Assembly (NCBI RefSeq): GCF_014851905.1
Contig: NZ_JACVAQ010000002.1
Coordinates: forward strand, 62,001 to 126,000
Direction: 5' to 3'
DNA length: 64,000 bases
Origin: Pseudomonas sp. PDM14
GTDB taxonomy: Bacteria; Pseudomonadota; Gammaproteobacteria; Pseudomonadales; Pseudomonadaceae
A program made the translations under genes and the position numbers. The notes beneath the pieces are model-generated. The model worked only from the letters and a program-made list of their open reading frames with translations. It searched no databases and was not told the origin of the DNA. Below, piece after piece: positions 7,953-14,083 of the stretch (positions within the stretch are counted from its first letter, which is position 1; every line of letters begins with the position of its first letter).

Positions 7953-7988
7953 TCGTACTTTGACGTAGTGTTGAATCATTCAGTACGA
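7953..7988 (+). promoter_or_regulatory. Candidate promoter inside an inverted repeat, upstream of CsrA-like gene
   Basis: TTGACG (7960-7965) and TACGAA (7984-7989) are spaced by 18 bases and match a sigma-70 promoter loosely. They are framed by a 7-bp inverted repeat, TCGTACT (7953-7959) and AGTACGA (7982-7988), that could be an operator. The downstream gene starts at 8008. Confidence 0.35.
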
Positions 7989-8007
7989 ATATTGAAGTGG
8001 GGTTTAC

Positions 8008-8232
8008 ATGGGTTATCTCGCGCTCACCCGCCAGGAAGGCGAACAGATCCGCATCACCATCGACCCTGGCGTCGACACTGAGAAGCTGTTGAAGCACCTG
8101 CTGCGTGACGGCATCACAATCCACGTCAATCATGCTCAGGCTCACCGTGTGAGCCTGGGTATCGATGCTCCACCGCAGATGCTGATACTGCGCACCGAGC
8201 TCTGTGATGAAGGCGCCCCCGAGGTGCTGTAG
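8008..8232 (+). CDS. Prophage CsrA/RsmA-like RNA-binding protein with insertion
   Basis: The 74-residue protein aligns with CsrA/RsmA at both ends: LTRQEGEQIRI corresponds to the N-terminal LTRRVGE--MI strand, and RVSLGIDAPPQMLILRTEL to the RIG-NAP---VHREEI block, including the arginine of the HRE-type RNA-contact motif. Between the first two strands is an extra stretch of about 14 residues (GVDTEKLLKHLLRD) absent from canonical 61-65-residue CsrA. Family members bind GGA motifs in mRNA leaders and control translation. Here it could retune host or phage mRNAs. It lies upstream of the SOS module and 26 kb from host gacA, the activator of the small RNAs that sequester RsmA. Confidence 0.7.
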   Translation: MGYLALTRQEGEQIRITIDPGVDTEKLLKHLLRDGITIHVNHAQAHRVSLGIDAPPQMLILRTELCDEGAPEVL

Positions 8233-8241
8233 GAGGTTGCT

Positions 8242-8463
8242 GTGTCGAAAGCACTTATCGCGTTGTGCATGCTCGTTGGCGTGGGCCTGCTCGTGGCGTT
8301 CGGCCTGCCGCTGCTGCGGGACGATGGCGCGAGCGCGGAGGTGGCCAGCCTGTGCGCCGCAGAGGTGGACCCACGGGAGCGCGACATCTGCCTTGAGGAT
8401 GCGGCCAAACACTTCAAGGCCAATGGCTCGTTAGGTGTAGCGCCGGCTGCAGAGCAGAACTAG
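8242..8463 (+). CDS. Small exported or membrane protein
   Basis: A 73-residue protein with a GTG start at 8242 and an excellent Shine-Dalgarno, AGGAGG, at 8231-8236. The N-terminus (SKALIALCMLVGVGLLVAFGLPLL) is a signal anchor. The short C-terminal part has two cysteines (SLCAAEVDPRERDICLED) that could form a disulphide in the periplasm. It starts 9 bases after the CsrA-like gene, so the two form one operon. Function unknown. Confidence 0.58.
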   Translation: MSKALIALCMLVGVGLLVAFGLPLLRDDGASAEVASLCAAEVDPRERDICLEDAAKHFKANGSLGVAPAAEQN

Positions 8464-8468
8464 GCCGC

Positions 8469-8714
8469 TTAATCGTCCTTCAGCACCGTCCAGAACACGT
8501 CCACGCTGCCATCGTCGCGGTGCGCGATTGTGACGTTGTCTTCCTCTGCCAGCCCGTCTAGAACCTGACGCCAGTCGTCCTCATTGTCATCCGGCAGGCG
8601 CGGGAGGTAGGCGTGCTTTGTGCGCTGGGCCGCGGGGGAGTTGATGGCGCGCAGCAGGCGGCCGGCCAGGAGCTCGTAAGAAGAGGGTGCCGTTGGTAAG
8701 GAGCGTTTTGCCAC
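8469..8714 (-). CDS. DUF1654 protein, LexA-linked
   Basis: The protein (81 residues from the GTG at 8714; a TTG at 8729 would add five) shows the DUF1654 pattern: SYELLAGRLLRAINSPAAQR, LPDDNEDDWRQVLDGLAEEDNVTI, DDGSVDVFW. The family is common in Pseudomonas phages and SOS-associated cassettes; its function is unknown. It is divergent from the umuD-like gene, with the LexA box lying between them, so it is probably SOS-induced. I prefer the GTG because homologues usually begin MAKR. Confidence 0.68.
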   Translation of the reverse strand: MAKRSLPTAPSSYELLAGRLLRAINSPAAQRTKHAYLPRLPDDNEDDWRQVLDGLAEEDNVTIAHRDDGSVDVFWTVLKDD

Positions 8715-8732
8715 GATGGGGAATCTCAATTA

Positions 8733-8748
8733 CTGTATGTGCATACAG
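8733..8748. promoter_or_regulatory. LexA (SOS) box
   Basis: The sequence CTGTATGTGCATACAG is a perfect CTGT-N8-ACAG palindrome matching the LexA consensus of gammaproteobacteria. It lies 18 bases upstream of the umuD-like start and upstream of the divergent DUF1654 gene, so it could repress both. Confidence 0.88.
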
Positions 8749-8766
8749 TAATTCGAGAAGTCCCCG

Positions 8767-9207
8767 ATGTCACTCTCCATTCTTGGCCGCAGCGAGCGGC
8801 TGCGGCACCTGCTGCCAGAGGTCGCCGACCTGCGCATTACAGGCTTCCAGTCACCCGCCGAAGACGAGAAGGAAGAACGCCTCTCCCTGGACAAGCTCAC
8901 GGGCCTGGGCGCGCCGCAGATTTGGGTGGTGATGGTGAATGCCGATGACCTGATCGGCTTTGGCATGTACCCCGGCGACCGCCTGGTGGTGGACCGTTCC
9001 GCCGCGTGCGCTGATGGCTGCTTTGTGGTGGTTGAGGCGGACGGCGACGACACGTTGCGCGTGCGCCTGATGAGCCGCGATGAGCAAGGCCGCTTGATGC
9101 TGAAAGCCTCCCACCCGTTTACCCCGCCAGTGAACCTGGAAACCGATGACTGTGTGGCCATTTGGGGTGTGGTGCGCTGGGTAATCAGCTATGTGGGGGC
9201 CGCGTGA
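8767..9207 (+). CDS. UmuD-like S24-fold protein lacking the catalytic dyad
   Basis: The 146-residue protein aligns along its length with UmuD and phage S24 peptidases (LDKLTGLGAPQIWVVMVN...GMYPGDRLVVDRS...VAIWGVVRWVI). In active members the nucleophile is the Ser of GDSM; here that motif reads ADDL, with Asp61 at the serine position. The region that should carry the general-base lysine reads LRVRLMS and has no lysine. Self-cleavage therefore looks impossible. The gene is directly under a LexA box, and its stop overlaps the GTG of umuC (GTGA), so it probably still acts with UmuC as a structural or regulatory subunit. Confidence 0.78.
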   Translation: MSLSILGRSERLRHLLPEVADLRITGFQSPAEDEKEERLSLDKLTGLGAPQIWVVMVNADDLIGFGMYPGDRLVVDRSAACADGCFVVVEADGDDTLRVRLMSRDEQGRLMLKASHPFTPPVNLETDDCVAIWGVVRWVISYVGAA

Positions 9208-10466
9208 CCATCTTCGCGCTGATCGACTGCAATTCGTTTTACTGCAGCTGTGAGCGTATTTGTCAGCCGGGGTTGAAGCGTGTGCCGGTTGCTGTTTTAA
9301 GCAACAACGACGGCTGCATCATCGCGCGCACGGCGGAGGTGAAGAAGCTCGGCATTCCCATGGGGGCGCCTTACTTCCAGGTGCGCGAGCAATTGGCCGA
9401 CCTGGGCGTGGCAGTGCGATCGAGCAATTACACGCTGTACGCCGATATCTCGAACCGGGTGATGGCCATCATCGCGGACATGGTGCCGGCGATTGAGGTG
9501 TACAGCGTGGATGAGTGCTGGGCAGACATGACCGGTGTGCATGAACGTGCTGCGCTGGGCCTGCGCATTCGCCAGCGCTTGTTGCAGTGGGTGGGCATGC
9601 CGGTGGGGGTTGGCATTAGCACCACGAAGACGCTGGCGAAGCTTGCGAACTGGGCGGCGAAGAAGTGGCCGGCCACCGGCGGCGTGGTGGACCTGACCGA
9701 CCGCGCGCGCCAGGAGAAGCTGCTGCGCCTGGCACCAGTTGACGAGGTGTGGGGCGTTGGCCGGCGCACCGGCGTGAAGCTGGCCACGCTGAATATCGCC
9801 ACTGCCTGGGACTTGGCGCAGTGCGATGTGGCGCTGATTCGCAAAACCTTCGGTGTGACCATGGAGCGCACGGTGCGCGAGCTGCGCGGGGTGAGCTGCA
9901 TCGGGTTCAACGAAGGGCCGCCGCCGAAGCAGGCCATTTGCTCGAGCAAAATGTTCGGCACCAAGCTGCATGACCTGCCGCCGATACGCGAGGCGCTGGC
10001 CACCTACGTGACGCGCGCGGCCGAGAAGCTGCGCAGCCAGCAGTCGGTAACCGGCGCCCTGCAGGTGGGTATTCAGACGCAGATGATGGACCCGTACAAG
10101 CCGCGCTACGCGAATGCGGTGACCATTCCGCTGCCCACGCCGACCGACGACACGCGCGACATCCTCAAGTGGGCGCTGCGCGGCCTGGAGCAGATCTACC
10201 GGCCGGGGTATGCCTATTCCAAGTGTTCGATTCTGCTGACGGACCTGAGCCAGCGCGGCGAGGTGACGGGCGACCTGTTCGCGCCGGCGCCGCGGCGTGG
10301 CAGTGAGCGGCTGATGGCGGTGTTGGACTCGATTAACCAGCGGGAAGGGCGCGGCACCGTGCGGCTCGGCCGGGTGCCAATCGACCCTGGCTGGGGCATG
10401 CGCCGCGACATGAAAAGTCGCAACTACACCACGCGCTGGGATGAGGTGATTGGGGTAAGGGGCTAG
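9204..10466 (+). CDS. umuC: Y-family DNA polymerase V catalytic subunit UmuC
   Basis: The 420-residue protein (GTG start at 9204, overlapping umuD) has the Y-family motifs: IFALIDCNSFYCSCE with the first catalytic Asp, the YSVDECWADM motif with the catalytic Asp-Glu pair, helix-hairpin-helix region (DEVWGVGRRTGVKL), and the C-terminal domain of UmuC. It performs translesion synthesis across damaged bases. Unlike its UmuD-like partner, all visible catalytic residues are kept. It is read from the LexA-controlled promoter. UmuC normally needs UmuD' made by self-cleavage, so this pair may behave differently or rely on host UmuD'. Confidence 0.92.
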   Translation: MTIFALIDCNSFYCSCERICQPGLKRVPVAVLSNNDGCIIARTAEVKKLGIPMGAPYFQVREQLADLGVAVRSSNYTLYADISNRVMAIIADMVPAIEVYSVDECWADMTGVHERAALGLRIRQRLLQWVGMPVGVGISTTKTLAKLANWAAKKWPATGGVVDLTDRARQEKLLRLAPVDEVWGVGRRTGVKLATLNIATAWDLAQCDVALIRKTFGVTMERTVRELRGVSCIGFNEGPPPKQAICSSKMFGTKLHDLPPIREALATYVTRAAEKLRSQQSVTGALQVGIQTQMMDPYKPRYANAVTIPLPTPTDDTRDILKWALRGLEQIYRPGYAYSKCSILLTDLSQRGEVTGDLFAPAPRRGSERLMAVLDSINQREGRGTVRLGRVPIDPGWGMRRDMKSRNYTTRWDEVIGVRG

Positions 10467-11164
10467 ACCAGGGGATCGCTGATTGGCTCGATGAGCTGCG
10501 GGCCCTGGTTGCGGACGTTGCCCACAGCCTTGCCTACGGGGTACCACTCGAACGCATCTGCGGGCAGCGCCAGATTCTCCGCGATGTGCTGGGCATCGGT
10601 GGGTGAGGTGTCGGGGCTTAGCCATTGCCGGGCGAAGTCGGGCGGCAATACCAGGGGCTTGCGGTCGTGCACGTCGACCAGGCCCGAGTCCGCACCGCCG
10701 GTGATGATGACCACGCCGCGGTTGGGCGGGTCGATGCCATCGGGCAACTCGCCCAGGGCGGCGAAGAGCAGGGGTGCGCCGCTTTTCAGACGAATGAAGT
10801 AGGGCTGTTTGACCTTGGGGTTGGCCGGGTCCTTCTTCCATTCGTACCAGCCATCGGCACCGACGATGGCGCGGCCGTGTTGCCAGATCGGCCGGAAGAA
10901 CGGGCTGGTGGCCACGCCTTCGATGCGCGCGTTGATCGGCGCCGGCCGCTTGCCCTTGGCCCACGCGGGGCTCCAGCCCCATGGCACCACTTCATCCTGG
11001 AGCAGCCCCTGCGGCATGTGCAGGACGTGCACGAGGGAGGTGGGGGCGATGTTGTAGCGCTCCGCGGCTGGCTGCTCGAGGATCAGCGTGAGCTGATCGG
11101 GCCCGAGGTCAAGCGCCTGGGCGTAGCGGTGTGGCTGGCGATACTGAACGAAGCGACCGCACAT
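10463..11164 (-). CDS. SRAP-domain abasic-site protein (HMCES/YedK family)
   Basis: The 233-residue protein begins MCGRF, with the catalytic Cys2 that forms a thiazolidine crosslink to abasic sites after Met1 removal. Other family motifs are present: YNIAPTS, PINARIE (conserved Asn), YEWKK (conserved Glu) and a late DVHDRKPLVL (conserved His). Start is fixed by the Cys2 rule. The family shields abasic sites in single-stranded DNA and is often SOS-linked. It converges on umuC, overlapping by 4 bases, and completes a DNA-damage module. Confidence 0.9.
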   Translation of the reverse strand: MCGRFVQYRQPHRYAQALDLGPDQLTLILEQPAAERYNIAPTSLVHVLHMPQGLLQDEVVPWGWSPAWAKGKRPAPINARIEGVATSPFFRPIWQHGRAIVGADGWYEWKKDPANPKVKQPYFIRLKSGAPLLFAALGELPDGIDPPNRGVVIITGGADSGLVDVHDRKPLVLPPDFARQWLSPDTSPTDAQHIAENLALPADAFEWYPVGKAVGNVRNQGPQLIEPISDPLV

Positions 11165-11329
11165 GGTTGGCTCCCGGGGGCAGGTAAGTGGAAGACAGCG
11201 CACCCGGCTGGATGGTGCAGGTGAATCGCACGGAGCTGCCGTTTCTGCCCATGTAGTCAATTTGTCGCGGGTCAGTGGAGTGGGGAATGTCAGCCGTTAT
11301 CGTCCATAGCTCACTGCCAATAACGGAGT

Positions 11330-11515
11330 ATGCAGATGAGTTGCGAGGTTGCTGTTCAGGAGCTGGAACAGAAGGGGCAGGATCTGCCCGACGCTGACAG
11401 CCTGACGCCGGAAGAGTGGTTGATTGTCCGGTTCTATCGCGGGCTCGGGGAGCCTGACCGGAAGATCGTGAGAAGGATGCTTGTAGCCCTGACGGCGCGA
11501 ACGGTACCCGACTGA
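11330..11515 (+). CDS. Small hypothetical protein
   Basis: A 61-residue acidic protein starting MQMSCEVAVQELEQ (a second ATG at 11336 is possible), preceded by CGGAG. It is helical, with the segment LTPEEWLIVRFYRGLGEPDRKIVRRMLVAL. A strong terminator follows directly, which supports it being a real, separately transcribed gene. I do not recognise the family. Confidence 0.5.
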   Translation: MQMSCEVAVQELEQKGQDLPDADSLTPEEWLIVRFYRGLGEPDRKIVRRMLVALTARTVPD

Positions 11516-11519
11516 TGGA

Positions 11520-11547
11520 AGAAGGCCCTGCAGTGCAGGGCCTTTTT
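11520..11547 (+). terminator. Rho-independent terminator
   Basis: AGGCCCTGC and GCAGGGCCT form a 9-bp GC-rich stem (11523-11542), followed by TTTTTG. It ends the small gene at 11330-11515 and lies before the convergent membrane-protein gene, so it may work in both directions. Confidence 0.85.
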
Positions 11548-11558
11548 GTTTGGGCGTC

Positions 11559-12293
11559 TCAGCTCGGTTTATCTGCCGGCTTGGCGACCAGCGTTGTGGT
11601 GCGCATGACCCGATTGTTGGCGTTGTTGATCTTGTACACCAGGTGCGTTTTGTCGCCTTTTTCGTCGGTGGCCACGGCCAGGAGAAACGTGACCTTGGCG
11701 GTGGCGAAAACGATACGGCCTTCCAGCTCCCGGCCACCCTCAATCGTCAGTTTGTGGACTGACTTGTATTTAGCGGCAGCGTTCGTAGTTTGCTCGTTAT
11801 AACTCTCGGTCGCGACCTCAAGCCCTCGGATATAGCCCCAGGCGGGTGCGAGAAAAAGAAGTCCAACACCCACGCCTGCGAACGTACTAGCAAGTAGTTT
11901 CAGCTTACCTTTAGCACGCCCTGTGACCGAGAAAATCACCAGCCCGCATATGAGGTCAGACACCAAGAACAGTATGACGGCGCTGACCGCAGTAGATGTG
12001 CCGAACAGAGCGTTTAACACCTGAACGTAGCCACTGAAGAGAAGCTCGGCTTTACTGATTTCAAGCTCGCCCAAGTCGATGCCGTAGAGCGAGTAATAGC
12101 CAATCAGGACTGAATACCCATAGATGAGCAGGCTGCCTTGGATCACCAGATAGAGCCCAGCGATGAGCTTTATGGCAAGTCCAAAATCTACGAATGGGGA
12201 TTCAGCTGCAGGTGCCCGATTCTGAGGTGCCGAGGCGGAGTGAGCCGGCTGAATTAGCTCGACTCGAGTGGTGTTCCGTTTCCTGCGGATCAT
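11559..12293 (-). CDS. Multi-pass membrane protein, prophage accessory gene
   Basis: The 244-residue protein has hydrophobic segments at about residues 38-66, 98-122 and 136-154 and an extracytoplasmic-looking C-terminal domain of about 85 residues rich in Thr, Lys and Val. There is no recognised domain. GC content is lower than in the tail genes beside it. It is inserted between the D gene, which closes the P2-type tail operon, and the SOS module, a typical site for lysogenic cargo. Membrane location and cargo position allow a role in superinfection immunity, but this is inference only. Confidence 0.6.
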   Translation of the reverse strand: MIRRKRNTTRVELIQPAHSASAPQNRAPAAESPFVDFGLAIKLIAGLYLVIQGSLLIYGYSVLIGYYSLYGIDLGELEISKAELLFSGYVQVLNALFGTSTAVSAVILFLVSDLICGLVIFSVTGRAKGKLKLLASTFAGVGVGLLFLAPAWGYIRGLEVATESYNEQTTNAAAKYKSVHKLTIEGGRELEGRIVFATAKVTFLLAVATDEKGDKTHLVYKINNANNRVMRTTTLVAKPADKPS

Positions 12294-12368
12294 GCTCTTT
12301 CCTTGAGGTGGTTGGCAGCGTGCGACCTTATCGCGCGGTGCGGAAAAGCGACAGCCTGGGAAACCTGT

Positions 12369-13640
12369 TTATTGAGCCGTTGCATCCTGAATCTTTGCCC
12401 ATTCCCGATCCACCGCCCGCTTGGCATTAGCCTTGGTAGCGTAGAGGTGGCGCAGCCGGCGCGGCTTGGTTTGGTCGCCGGCTGTGATGGTTTTTTGGGT
12501 GCCAGTTTTCTTGTCGCGGTAGTAGGCGATAACGCCGGTGTAGTCGCCGGGCACTTCCTCGTACAGGGCGTCGACCAGGTCTTCGGGCAGTTGGCTCTCC
12601 AGCTCCAGACTGGTGATGTAGCCGCCGTCTGCCGTGAGGCTGTGTTGCACGTTGCCGCCGTGCCAGATGATGGCGTCGATTTCGTCCTTTACGCCGACCA
12701 GGGTGTAGGTGAGTTCGGGGAACAACTCTGGCCGGCCCAGGGCGAGGGTGTAGCTGAGCGTGGCGGTGCCGCGCTGGAGGCGGTTCCATTCCGAGCGGGC
12801 AGCGCGCAGGGCGCTGTCTCGATCGCTGTAGGTGTGGCGCAGGTCTTTGAGGTTGTCGCCACCGCCGGCGATGGCTTCCTGTTTCTTGGCGCTGTTGATG
12901 TCGTAGAAATAGGCGCGCACGCCGTCGTAGCTGTCGCGGTTGGCGTTGAGGTAGCGGTGGCCATCGCCGTCTGCGCGGGTGAGGGTGATGTGGGGCAGAT
13001 CCAGCCCGCTGGCGGACTTGCCGCCGTTGCCGCGCATGAACACCAGGCGCCCGGCCTTGACGGTGGCCACCGCGTCGAAGTCTTCGCCGAGGCGGGTGAG
13101 GATGTTGGCGTCGGACTCGTTGGCTTGGTCCAGCTGCAGGATGGGCAGAGCGGCGAGGGCTGGCGCTATCTGCGGCAGCAGGCCGCTGCGTTCGGCGATG
13201 GTGGTGAGCACGGCGCCGAGGGTGGTGGCGCTGAAGCTGCCTTCGCGCTTGGACTTGAGCTGCTTGCGCAGATCCGCACTGCGGGCGCGGATGCTGAGCA
13301 CGTCGGGCGTGCCGCTGTGCTCGACCTCGTCGACGGTGTAAGTGCCCTTGTCCACCAGGCCGCTGTTGCTCCAGCCGAGCCAGAGGCGCACCGCTGCCCC
13401 CTTGGGCGGGATGACGAGCAGGCCGTCGTGGTCGCTGAGGGTCAGGTCGAGCTGGTCTGACTCGAGGCCGCGGTTGTCGGTGAGGGTGAGGCTGATCAGG
13501 CGCGGGCTGATGAGCTGGGCGATATCGGTGCCGTTGACGGTGATGCGGTAGATGGGCACGGGGTAGTCGGCGGCGCCCTGCAGGTTCTGTGCGGCGTCGC
13601 GCACCATGCCGACCACGCTGGCGAGGGCCGCCTCGATCAC
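12369..13640 (-). CDS. D: Phage late control / tail protein gpD
   Basis: The 423-residue protein matches P2 gpD, a baseplate hub protein of the gp27-like fold. Recognisable parts are the N-terminal VPIYRITVNGTDI-- and SLTLTDNRGLESDQLDLTLSD motifs and a long central domain. The gene is last in the FI-FII-E-T-U-D operon and its start overlaps the stop of U by four bases. The product joins the tail tube to the baseplate spike. Confidence 0.9.
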   Translation of the reverse strand: MIEAALASVVGMVRDAAQNLQGAADYPVPIYRITVNGTDIAQLISPRLISLTLTDNRGLESDQLDLTLSDHDGLLVIPPKGAAVRLWLGWSNSGLVDKGTYTVDEVEHSGTPDVLSIRARSADLRKQLKSKREGSFSATTLGAVLTTIAERSGLLPQIAPALAALPILQLDQANESDANILTRLGEDFDAVATVKAGRLVFMRGNGGKSASGLDLPHITLTRADGDGHRYLNANRDSYDGVRAYFYDINSAKKQEAIAGGGDNLKDLRHTYSDRDSALRAARSEWNRLQRGTATLSYTLALGRPELFPELTYTLVGVKDEIDAIIWHGGNVQHSLTADGGYITSLELESQLPEDLVDALYEEVPGDYTGVIAYYRDKKTGTQKTITAGDQTKPRRLRHLYATKANAKRAVDREWAKIQDATAQ

Positions 13641-14077
13641 AGCAGGCCCCTGACGAAGTTGACGCCGGCGCTGACCAGGCGGCCGAGCATGTCGCTGCTG
13701 CCGTCGTCGACGCGCTTGAGGCTGATGGTGAATTCGATGCGGCGGGGCGTGCCGTCCTGGAAGAAGATCGTCTGCGTTTCGCTGATGCTCTCAATGACCC
13801 AGGTGCCCATGACGTAGCCGGAGCCGTTGACCATGGGGTACGCCTTGCCGGTGTCAGCCATGGCGCGCAGCGCGGCGAGGCTGAGCGGTGTGCCGGCCAG
13901 CTCGGGCAGGAGGATGCCGGGCAGGGTGATTGAGTCTTCACCGCGGCCGGCGAACTGGCGGGCGGGGTTGGTGCCCACGCGGCCGCTGGTGGGGTGGCGC
14001 CAGTCCGTTTGGCGCTGCAGCTCCTGGTAGGCCAGGGTGTGCAGGCTGAACACGAACATGCCGAGGGCCATCATCAT
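13637..14077 (-). CDS. U: Phage tail protein gpU
   Basis: The 146-residue product has the gpU pattern: start MMMALGMFVFSLHTLAYQELQRQTDWRHP, the middle DSITLPGILLPELAGTPLSLAALRAMAD and a C-terminal IEFTISLKRVDDG strand. It is involved in tail completion in P2-like phages. It lies between T and D as in P2. Confidence 0.9.
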   Translation of the reverse strand: MMMALGMFVFSLHTLAYQELQRQTDWRHPTSGRVGTNPARQFAGRGEDSITLPGILLPELAGTPLSLAALRAMADTGKAYPMVNGSGYVMGTWVIESISETQTIFFQDGTPRRIEFTISLKRVDDGSSDMLGRLVSAGVNFVRGLL

Positions 14078-14083
14078 GGCTTG

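Noticed and set aside
9297..10982. Open frame of 561 codons antisense to umuC and the SRAP gene
   Set aside because: It spans two well-supported genes and reads as Arg/His/Pro-rich low-complexity sequence.
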